Shown: piece after piece, positions 23,407-31,325 of the stretch | How the letters are laid out: the number at the start of each line of letters is the position of its first letter | Position numbering within the stretch: the first letter of the stretch is position 1 | Assembly (NCBI GenBank): GCA_015179125.1 | Contig: WHVA01000481.1 | Location: forward strand, 21,592 to 85,591 | From: Gautieria morchelliformis | Lineage: Eukaryota > Basidiomycota > Agaricomycetes > Gomphales > Gomphaceae | Direction: 5' to 3' | DNA length: 64,000 nucleotides | Made by a program: the position numbers and the translations under genes | Notes under the pieces: generated by a model | What the model was told of the DNA's origin: nothing | Seen by the model: the letters and a program-made list of their open reading frames with translations, nothing else | Database searches by the model: none

Positions 23407-23904
23407 TGTAGAGGACAGGCATTATAGGCAGTAGGTATGGACTTGTTATTCAAAAGAATAGACTAGAAATCAATTCACTCTCTCAGTGAATTTAGTGGTC
23501 ACTATAAATATATTATACACTACCTAGAAATCAATTCACTACAGAACATTTCTAGGTTAATAAATGCAAAGACTACTAGACTAATTTACTTGCCTCTCTC
23601 AGTGAATTTAGTGGTCACTGAGAGAGGGGGAAATGTGTTCCACTGCGCATGTACTACTACCCGGCCCTTTAGCGCCCAAGGGCTCGCGCGTCGAAGTCAT
23701 TTCAGACTCCGCTGGGTGCAGCCGCTTGTGAAAGTAGGAATAACAAGATGAAATAGAGAGATAAGAAATGAGTGGAAAATTTTGAAAATAACCAGAGAAA
23801 TGGATGCATAATACAAGAGCAATGTGAGAAGAAATTGGAAGGCCACACAACAAATTGGATATATTATGCTTGATTTTGGTGCAGGAGCATAAATGCACCC
23901 AACA
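23407..23904 (-). repeat. LTR G, 5' LTR of copia
   Basis: Same 498 bp as the partner at 18646-19143 with one visible substitution. That change creates an ATG in the LTR end, which extends the polyprotein frame seven codons upstream. Confidence 0.95.
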
Positions 23905-23909
23905 TATGT

Positions 23910-25361
23910 AGCCGAGGAATTCAACCGAGTCGCGATGAAACTCACATTTGTCTTCTTTGGCGAAGAGGTTGTTGAGTCGCAGTCGTCGCAAGACTTCCTT
24001 GACATGTTCAATATGTTTGGAGGGGTCACTGGAGTAGATTAGAATGTCATCCAAGTATACCACCACACAAACGTCCAAAAGGTCGGCGAAAATCTCATTC
24101 ATGAATCTCTGGAAAGCAGCAGGGCCGTTAGTGAGACCAAATGGCATAACCAACCATTCAAAAGACCCATAGCGAGTCCTGAAGGCGGTTTTCCATTCGT
24201 CACCCTCGGCCACCCTTATGAGGTGGTAAGCATGATCGAGGTCAATCTTCATATAGATGCGAGCATTCTTTGGAGCATCAAGTAAGTCAGCAATCAATGG
24301 CAATGGATACCGATCTTTTTTCGAGATCTTGTTTAAACCTCGGAAGTTGACACACAACCGAAGTGAGCCATCTTTTTTGCGAACAAACAATACCGGTGCA
24401 CCATGAGGCGAGCGTGAAGGTCGGATGCAACCGATGTTCAAGTGCTTGTCGATGAACTCGCGAAGAGCTTTGAGTTCAGAAGCTGAGAGAGAGTAGATGG
24501 GACCGATAGGCGGCGAGGTCCCTTCTTCAAGGTTGATCTTGATATTGTGCAGTCGGTGGGGGGCTAGAGTGTCAGCGCGTGCTTTGCTGAACACATCTGC
24601 AAATTCGTGATATACTTCAGGAACATGTTTTTTAACGTTCTCAGAAAGCTTGGCAGAGCTTTCTCCCGATGTTGCTCCTTGGGCGAGGAGCTCAGGCGAG
24701 GCCAGATTGAGCTGAAACACTTCGGACCCTTCCAATCTAGACGCACACATGAAAGCGGGTGCATTGATTAGGGAAACGAGGGGTGCTTGCAACTTCGGAG
24801 GTGAGTTCTGAGGCGAGGTCGAAGGCGGGGTCGAAGATGCCATAGGCAAGGTCGAAGTCGTAGCCGAAGCTGAGCGGGCTGACGTTGCCGTGGTCGCTGG
24901 AGTCGTAGTTAGGTCGATGGTCTTGAAAGTAATACTGCCCAATACCCAGTCAATCGACGGATTGTAGCGGGTGAGCCAGTTGTGGCCAAGTACCACTGAG
25001 CAACTCGAGTTGAGTGAGGTTACATAGAAGGTAACCCATTGTTGTTCGCCGGGCGGAAAGCAGATACAGAGGTCTAGAGCTTGGGTAATTGTAGTGTTAG
25101 TACTACCGTCAAATAGTTTCAAGGGTATAGGAGAGACAGGATAAGCAGGCATAGAGTACTTCTGGACAAATCTGGATTCAATAAAACAATCTGAGGACCC
25201 GCAGTCAACTAATGCAACAAAAGCGACGTTGGGAAGCGAAGGTGAGGTTAAATCTACATTAAGGGAATCTTTGGACAATGAATGAGAAGCGGCACTGAGT
25301 CTGAGCACACGGGTGAGGTTACCGCAATCCTCGGATCGTGTGGTTCCGAGGTTGCTACCTA
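23910..25361 (-). pseudogene. Gypsy B pol, proximal part (protease, RT)
   Basis: Starts in the -1 frame relative to gag at the AAA AAA TAG junction (about 25359-25366). Encodes the retropepsin segment VALVDCGSSDCFIESRFV, a variable Pro/Thr/Ser-rich linker, and reverse transcriptase (GAPVLFVRKKDGSLRLCVNFRGLNKISKKD, MPFGLTNGPAAFQRFMNEIF, VVYLDDILIYSSDPSKH) up to EFLGYI, where copia G interrupts it. The frame continues by chance into the copia LTR. Within this segment I see no stop, but the gene is split and its distal half carries stops. Confidence 0.9.
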
Positions 25362-28125
25362 TTTTTTCACCTCCATGATGGAGGCCGAAGTCCCCTCATT
25401 GGGGGTCTTCGCTGCCCAACCTTTAGAACCGCTACCGCTGGTAGACTTGTTCTTCGGGCAGTCCTTGACGATGTGGCCTTTGGTGCCGCAAAGTAGACAA
25501 AGGCCTTGGTCGACCCGACGTTGGCATCCCTCGGGAAGTAGTTTGCCATCCTTCCCGAGCTTGCTCGATATGTCCGGCTGGCTCTTGTTGTTCGAAGAGT
25601 TGTTGTTGGAACCCTTGCCGTTGTTGTTAGTCTTGTTGCGGTTCTTATTGTTGTTGGAACCGCTGGAAGACTGGTTGTTGTTAGTGGCATTGCTGCTGGA
25701 CTGATTAGTGGTGCGTGCAGGCTGGGAGCTACGACCATTGATCATGGCGTCATATTCCTTACGCTCCCAGTAATGGCTGTCGCATTCCAGCGCGAAGTTC
25801 CTAAGCTTGGTGAGGCTGCGGAATCGAGGGAAGTTGTTTTGGAACCCTTCAAGACTTTGGTGTTATTGCTAACGCCTCTGTCTATCAGAACGTGTCGTTT
25901 ACACGACTAGTAGAATACCAATTCAATGCAGCAGCACAACTGCGGAAATAATTTAATATTTGTACCTTGGTTGCAATCTGTGTAATAACTAGTCCAAGTT
26001 ATTACAGGTAGAAGGCAATGCGTTTCTTAGCTGCACTGAACAATAAACTAAAAGAGTGTGTAGGTTCAAGGACACTATCGGGGTCCAAGAGTATTCCTTT
26101 TAATAAAGAGGGAATAGGCTCCGCAGGAGAGTTTGTAAGTGGATTGGGTCGACCAACGTCAATGCACTGCAATAACGAGAGAGTAATGTGAAGTGGCTTT
26201 CGCGCACAACTTGACTTGACTTGTGAAAGTCACTGAACAGGAAAATCAACTGAACAGCTCGTCTCGGGTATTGGAGTGCTAATTGACAAGAAAATCGATT
26301 GCCAACCTCACTCTGTAGAGTTTCACCCAGCGTGTTAGGCTAAGTGGCTAAGCAGTAAAGCAACTACTTAACTAAGAATAGTTACTCTAAGCAAGAGTAG
26401 TATTCTAGTTCGGGTTAGGAACTTAGATAAGATGTGCAAGTCACACAAGCTGTGTAGGATAGAAGATGGGTAGATTGATTGCTCAAAGGGCAGGCAAAGG
26501 GCCTCCTTTTATATTGTAATGTACAGGAGCTTAGTAAGCAGGTAGAACCTTCTATCTATTAATGGAATGGGGGAAGAAGCTTGTGGAAGATGGAAGAAAG
26601 GGTTGGAAGAAACTGGCTGTTTCCAGGGGACTCTACCATGCTTCCTACCAATCAGAGCTTGATTTGTCAGGAATGACTCACTGAAAAGGGTCATGTGCCA
26701 TAGCACAGCTTGGCTGAGTCATGTACTCCTGACTCACCAAGTTGTGCCTGGATTGGTTGAGTCATTGAGGCTGTATCTCCAGATGACCATGTATTTGGCA
26801 CTCAGAAGCTGAGTAAGCAGTTCTGAGCCAATTAGGGCTCTGTAGCCATGATTACTAAGAGCACTGCTTAGCACAGCTGGGCATAGCCTGGTACAGCCCA
26901 GTTGTCATGACTGACCATGATCCCCATTGTTTGGTGAAGCCAAACAGGCTGCACAGTTGCTATGGCTGCATATAGCAACTGTTTGGGACTCAGCTGGAAA
27001 TACTGAGTGAGCCATCCTGCCGGACTTGTGGGTGCTTGGGTGACCATAAGTCCGAAAATGCGGCCACCGCCGAGGTGCCCGGCGGAGTTTGAAATAGAGC
27101 GCCGAGGACAGAGTTGTGGGTGCTAGAGGATCCACAACTCTGTAATGACAGAAAAATGGTAGTTTGAGCCATGGAGACTTTGGAAAAATAAGGAAAAATA
27201 TGAGTTAACTAGAGGAATGTTTGAAAAGCCTTTCCCCAGTTATATTAACAGCATACAGATACTGTTAATTCCTCAAATGTGTTTTTACATGTTGTCAAGA
27301 CAAAAAGAAAAGACTAGGGCTGGTTGAGCAGCCTTCCTTGGCTGGTTGAACAGCCGTTCCCCTACAGAAGTGAAGTAAGTCATCCTTGATTCGTTTGGCC
27401 AAGCCCTTGTAGGCGAAGTGTCGGAGGGCCGCATCGTTCCACTGAGTCCGAGTTGAAGCTCGGGCGAAGTCGATAAAGAATCGCGCGGCCTTGTGGTGCT
27501 CTTTCATAATGATCTTCTCGAGGTCAATCTCGGCTTGGGCAGCGTTGTCGTAAGGGCCGAAGTTGAGCTCGAGCTTGGCCTTGAAGCTGTCGCAGTCCTT
27601 GAGCCAATCTGGCTCGGGTTGGACTTCGCCGAGGATCGCCGGCTCGAAGTACTGTAGAGCTGAGCCTGACAGGTAAGAAATAGCATACTGCACCTTCGAG
27701 GCCCCAGTCTTGAACGCTGTGGGACGATCTCGGAAGTTGAGTACGCATTGAAGGAAGAAGGTGCGAAGCCTGGCCTGGCCAGTACCGTCATAACTATCCG
27801 GTTCCTTGACCTTGGCTCGTGCTTCGGACTCGCGAGGTTTCGCGAGCTTGATGAACACTCGACGCATAAGCTCGTTGTCCTCGAGGTCACCGAGGTCCTC
27901 GGGTGGGAGGTTGGGGAGGTCCCGATCGTTGTCGGAGCCTCCAGAGCCATCTCCTGGATCACCTGAAGGATCACCGGGGTTAGCCCTACCTTTGCCTTTG
28001 TTACTAGGCTCGGCGGGGTCTGTGAGGGGTATCCCCGGGGACGGTGGTGAGTCATTGAGGGCTTCCGAGAAACGTCGTTGTTCTGAGATACCCCGAAGGG
28101 TGCGGGAACGAGTCATCATGAACAT
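25359..28125 (-). pseudogene. Gypsy B gag, split by a solo LTR
   Basis: Gag begins MFMMTRSRTLRGISEQ (28125), runs through a Pro/Gly/Asp-rich linker and the conserved capsid-like region (FFLQCVLNFRDRP, AISYLSGSALQYFEP, WNDAALRHFAYKGLAKRIKDDL) to 27372, is interrupted by LTR E, resumes at 25834 (FPRFRSLTKLRNFALECDSHYW), then a long Ser/Asn-rich tract and the CCHC knuckle CLLCGTKGHIVKDC. It ends ASIMEVKK at 25359. The two halves join exactly after removing the LTR and one copy of the 5-bp target duplication. The copy at 58.6 kb has one extra stop. Confidence 0.9.
25835..27366 (-). mobile_element. Solo LTR E, 1532 bp
   Basis: Starts TGTAGGGGAACGGCTG and ends CTTGAAGGGTTCCAAAACA in its own (minus) orientation, with TSD GAAGT at 25830-25834 and 27367-27371. 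No internal coding region. It has a TATA-like ATATAAAAGG at about 26505-26515. The left part carries several GC-rich inverted segments (GTTGTGGATCC...GGCACAACTCTG). Related copies are at about 48000-49338 (plus) and 57772-58018 (truncated). The internal part of family E is nowhere in the window. Confidence 0.9.
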
Positions 28126-28169
28126 AGTGAAGAAAAGGGATACGTAGGGTGTAAGCAGTCTGAAAATAC

Positions 28170-28718
28170 TGTTACGATACGATCCCTTGTAAGGTTGACC
28201 GAGGTCGAGGACGAAACCCGAGGCAAGGTCCGAGGTTACGGGGTGAGGTTTGGATGGGGAAGTCGGAGAGGGACTTGGCTTCAGCTTATTTGCTGCGCCG
28301 ACCCTACGCACGAGTCCCAACTTTGGAGGCAAACGAATAAGAGGCGAGGTTTGGCTTAAGAGGCGAGGCTTAGAAACTAGCTAAGGATCGAAGGGATACG
28401 ATAGTTGATTTTCAGACTGAGGAGTAGGAATGCATACAGGAGGGTTTATATACGGGGCGAGGGTACGAGTCAGGGGTGAACATATTAGTGGAGATCAGGG
28501 CGAGGTCAGGGCGAGGTAATATATGAATGATGCGTGATGGAGCGGATCAGTAACTAAGGGGATACGTGCATGGGATCAAGGTCGGATATGAGCTCTAGCT
28601 CGGGCTCGGGCTTGGGTGCAGGATAAGAATCATATGTACTCGGGCACGAGTATCACAAGGCTCGGGCTCGGAAGAAAGTTACACCGGTAAGTAACCGGCC
28701 AAAGGCCGGGTTCTTACA
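28170..28718 (-). repeat. LTR B, 5' LTR of the old copy
   Basis: 549 bp, TGTAAGAACCCGGCC ... ATCGTATCGTAACA in element direction, matching the LTRs at 51394-51933 and 58019-58555. Rich in CCTCG and CCCGAG words. Confidence 0.9.
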
Positions 28719-28891
28719 ACAATGCTCAATATCCCCCCGGTCCCTCCAGCTGGATACCATCCCAACTCGAGCGTGACATATGGAGCGAGCGACTTCTTGC
28801 GATCACGCTGCGTGGCATGGCCAATCTCAGGTCCTTAGCTTGGCTTCATGGCTGTCCTCCCATTCTCTCCGGGCCTGAAGATATATGGAGT
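28719..28891 (+). pseudogene. Possible host F-box/LRR gene fragment
   Basis: A 173-nt stretch wedged between LTR B and LTR D that is open in one plus-strand frame and reads like an LRR piece (ERLLAITLRGMANLRSLAWLHGCPP). It may be the host gene into which both elements inserted. Too short to assign. Confidence 0.3.
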
Positions 28892-29106
28892 TGTAAAGGA
28901 TGTCGATCTTAAGACCTTGTATCACAAGGGCACAACAGAACTTGACCAATGAGTGGCATTCTGAATGCTATGTAGTGACAGGTAAGAGTAAGATGCGATG
29001 GGGGCCGCTGGCCGGTTCCCATGCATAAACTATACAGTGGGACCCTAAGGGGCCCACTGGGATTATGTAATAACTAATGTACATGTAGATACACAGGTTA
29101 TTTACA
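28892..29106 (-). repeat. LTR D, 3' LTR
   Basis: 215 bp, TGTAAATAACC ... CATCCTTTACA in minus orientation, nearly identical to the copy at 46485-46699. Preceded (in element direction) by the polypurine tract GAGGGGGAGGG. It contains an internal hairpin CAGTGGG ... CCCACTG. Confidence 0.9.
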
Positions 29107-29164
29107 CCCTCCCCCTCTATAGACAACTATAGGGGTCAACTACTACTCATAGAGGTCATCCATG

Positions 29165-29864
29165 TGTTACGACCGTTCATTTCCGACTTCCGACCCTCAG
29201 TTCCGCCACTCCTTCCGCCCCTCCAATAGTTCCGCACAACGTTCCGCCCCTCCGACATTTCCGACATTCCGCCCCTTGTACATTTCCCTTGTTCTTTCGA
29301 CTCTATTACTCGGACCCACCGGACCCACCTCGCCATCCATCAAAACCATATATCCGGTCACCCTTGTAGTTCGTTGTCAGATATGTTTTCCCGACCCCTT
29401 GTTCTTTGCCATTGTTCTACCTTACCCTGAACCCCCCTTGTAGTCCCATTGTTCCCAATAGGTTAGTTCCCACACATTGTACTCGACTTCCGCTTCCTCC
29501 GGAATTTGTTTAGTACAACATCATTACTTGTTGCTCTGCGCTTTGTATAAAAACCCCCTCATGTATGTCTGTTATTCTGCAATCAGATAATCACCTTCGA
29601 TACTTGATTTCCTTCGCTCCATCTCCTGTTCTTAGCACAGCGAGTCTAGCAAGATCTCAGTCTCTCTCTCAGCCTTCCGTCTTCCGCCTTCCGCCTTCCG
29701 CCTCAGTTCCGACTCAAGTTCCGACCAAACCTCTGGTCCAGTACTTTCCGACTTCCGGCTCATTTCCGAAATACCTAGGACGATAGTTCATTGGGGGCGC
29801 AACCTATAAGTTGAAGCCGCTGTCCTTTCCAGTTCCGACTTAGTGGAAATCTCGATACGTAACA
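29165..29864 (+). repeat. LTR A, 5' LTR
   Basis: TGTTACGACCG ... GATACGTAACA. Contains about twenty TTCCG words, almost all on the plus strand, including a 7-nt tandem (CTTCCGC) at about 29682-29703. Confidence 0.97.
29548..29593 (+). promoter_or_regulatory. TATA box and predicted transcript start of gypsy A
   Basis: TATAAAAA at 29548-29555. The 11-mer AATCAGATAAT (29583-29593) lies about 35 nt downstream, where transcription is expected to start, and is the exact complement of the PBS. The same arrangement is repeated in the 3' LTR. Confidence 0.7.
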
Positions 29865-29866
29865 GT

Positions 29867-29877
29867 ATTATCTGATT
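29867..29877 (+). promoter_or_regulatory. Self-complementary primer-binding site of gypsy A
   Basis: ATTATCTGATT, two bases after the LTR end, is perfectly complementary to 29583-29593. An 11-nt PBS matching the mRNA 5' end is the hallmark of Tf1-type self-priming. Confidence 0.75.
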
Positions 29878-29897
29878 CCCACCCGATAACTATCACT

Positions 29898-31325
29898 ATG
29901 CCTCCTCGTACCACAGCTACTTCAGCTCGAGCAGGAGCTGTCGAAGCTCTCTCTTATTTTGGCAATCTTAGATCCGCAGCACCAAGGCACGCGGAACCCT
30001 CCAGCAGCTCTCGTGCCGACGATGAGCTTTCCGATGCTTTTCCGCAACGTTTCGAAGAAGTTCCCGACGCTAACCCCGACGACAATCCCGACTACGACGG
30101 GAATTCGACGAGTAGCAGCGGCGAACAAACAGCAGCGTCATTCCGACGCCCAGCTCCACCACCAGGACCACCTCCAGGCGGCCCTCCAGGCGGCCCTCAT
30201 GGCGGCCCACCCGGCGGTCCCCCAGGCGGTCCTCCCGGCGGTCCTCCACCTCCAATTCCACCTCAGATTCCCGCCAACCCAGTTCCGCCCGCGCCAGTTC
30301 CGGATCTTGCACAAGCCATCGCCATGCTAGCCGGACAACTCCAGCGCCCGGCCCAAGCACCACCACGCCCCAAGACAAAGGTCCGCGAACCAGATCAGTT
30401 CGACGGTTCCGACCCCAAGAAGCTCCAGCCATTTCTGGTTCAGCTTCAACTCAATTTCCGTGATCGTCCCGACGCCTTTCCCGACGACGAACGAAAGGTC
30501 AATTATGCCCTTTCCTATCTCCGAGGCACGGCGCTCGACTATTTCGAACCCGCCCTCATGGATCCGTTCGCTCTCGTCGACTGGGCCGACGATTACCCCA
30601 ATTTCATTTCCGAACTCCGCAGCAACTTCGGACCATTTGATATGGAAGCCGATGCGGAAAACGAACTCGATAAGCTTCGCATGAAAGACACTCATAAGAT
30701 AGCTAAATATATCGTCACGTTTCAGCAGCTCGCTCCTCGAGTCCAATGGGGAGAAGCCGCACTCCGATGCCAGTTTTACATGGGCTTGCCATCCCGCATC
30801 AAGGATGAAATTGCCCGCGTCGGAAAACCCACCACCCTTACCGACCTCCGCAACCTCGCCCAATCCATCGATTCGCGCTACTGGGAAAGACACTCTGAGA
30901 TTGCTCGTGAAACCTCCGCCCAGAGCAAGAACGACAAGTCTTCCGACAAGAAGTCTGATAAAGACAAGAAGAAGACCAATTCCGGAAACACCAACTCCGG
31001 AAACAACAACAACAACAGTTCCGGATCCAACTCCGGCAACCGGAACAACAACAACACCCCTCGGAACAACCAGGCCTCTGGTTCTAACACCAACACCCGG
31101 AAGAGCACCCCGGATCTTTCCGACAAACTTGGGAAGGACGGAAAACTAACCCCTGTAGAACGCCAGCGTCGCATGGACAACAACCTTTGCCTCTTCTGCG
31201 GCAAAGGAGGTCACGTCGCTCGCGACTGCACTCGCGCTTCCGCCTCCGCTGCTAAGGCCAAAGGCCGCGCAGCAAAGACGGAAGAGAAATCCGAAGCGGT
31301 TCCCGCTGCGGATTCAAAAAAATAG
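29898..31325 (+). CDS. Gypsy A Gag
   Basis: 475-aa Gag. N-terminal acidic region, then a Pro/Gly-rich collagen-like tract (GGPPGGP repeats, about residues 85-120), the capsid-like domain (DQFDGSDPKKLQPFLVQLQLNFRDRPDAF, YALSYLRGTALDYFEP, FGPFDMEADAENEL, RVQWGEAALRCQFYMGLP), a Lys/Ser/Asn-rich linker and one CCHC knuckle CLFCGKGGHVARDC near residue 430. It forms the virus-like particle and binds element RNA. It ends DSKK with TAG at 31323-31325, overlapping the slippery run that gives Pol by -1 frameshifting. No disruption. Homologous to but clearly distinct from gypsy B Gag. Confidence 0.97.
   Translation: MPPRTTATSARAGAVEALSYFGNLRSAAPRHAEPSSSSRADDELSDAFPQRFEEVPDANPDDNPDYDGNSTSSSGEQTAASFRRPAPPPGPPPGGPPGGPHGGPPGGPPGGPPGGPPPPIPPQIPANPVPPAPVPDLAQAIAMLAGQLQRPAQAPPRPKTKVREPDQFDGSDPKKLQPFLVQLQLNFRDRPDAFPDDERKVNYALSYLRGTALDYFEPALMDPFALVDWADDYPNFISELRSNFGPFDMEADAENELDKLRMKDTHKIAKYIVTFQQLAPRVQWGEAALRCQFYMGLPSRIKDEIARVGKPTTLTDLRNLAQSIDSRYWERHSEIARETSAQSKNDKSSDKKSDKDKKKTNSGNTNSGNNNNNSSGSNSGNRNNNNTPRNNQASGSNTNTRKSTPDLSDKLGKDGKLTPVERQRRMDNNLCLFCGKGGHVARDCTRASASAAKAKGRAAKTEEKSEAVPAADSKK
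31316..31325 (+). promoter_or_regulatory. -1 ribosomal frameshift site, gag/pol of gypsy A
   Basis: Seven A residues (31316-31322) read A AAA AAA in the gag frame, directly followed by the gag stop TAG. The pol frame is exactly -1 and is open from this point to 35029. Confidence 0.75.

Larger units (their letters stand above)
18646..23904 (-). mobile_element. Ty1/copia family G, apparently intact
   Basis: Complete element of 5259 bp with 498-bp LTRs (18646-19143 and 23407-23904) that I find differing at a single base (near 18659 versus 23420). TSD TATGT at 18641-18645 and 23905-23909 inside gypsy B pol. One uninterrupted polyprotein ORF. The polypurine tract TTGAGGGGGCG lies just before the 3' LTR (in element direction, about 19144-19155) and the PBS at 23394-23406. 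Near-identical LTRs and an open ORF mean recent insertion and possible current mobility. A solo LTR of the same family is at 55963-56461. Confidence 0.95.
15533..28718 (-). mobile_element. Ty3/gypsy family B, old 3'-truncated copy
   Basis: Minus-strand chromodomain gypsy. Order in its own direction: 5' LTR (28718-28170), PBS, gag (28125-25359), pol in the -1 frame (about 25361 to 16373), then the antisense accessory gene (15533-16177), where the copy is cut off and the 3' LTR is missing. Later insertions are a solo LTR E in gag (25835-27366, TSD GAAGT) and a copia G in pol (18646-23904, TSD TATGT). It carries several TGA stops at former CGA codons. It is related to the copies at 49339-51933 and 58019-64000. 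Confidence 0.9.

Noticed and set aside
23608-25308. Apparent 566-aa protein fusing gypsy protease/RT to a novel C-terminus
   Set aside because: The C-terminal part is simply LTR G of the copia read in frame; the fusion is a product of the insertion at 23905.
27295-28332. Gypsy B gag starting inside the LTR (MPPKLGLVRRV...)
   Set aside because: The upstream in-frame ATG is in the LTR, before the PBS; the start matching the sister copy (58599) is at 28125.
28719-28891. Independent complete gene between LTR B and LTR D
   Set aside because: Only 173 nt and bounded by LTRs on both sides; at most a host exon fragment.
30070-30432. Long antisense ORFs across gypsy A gag (30070-30432, 30327-30893)
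   Set aside because: Shadows of biased gag codons (Pro/Gly and Asn/Ser tracts); no motif, intron or family conservation, unlike the 35.2-36.5 kb gene.
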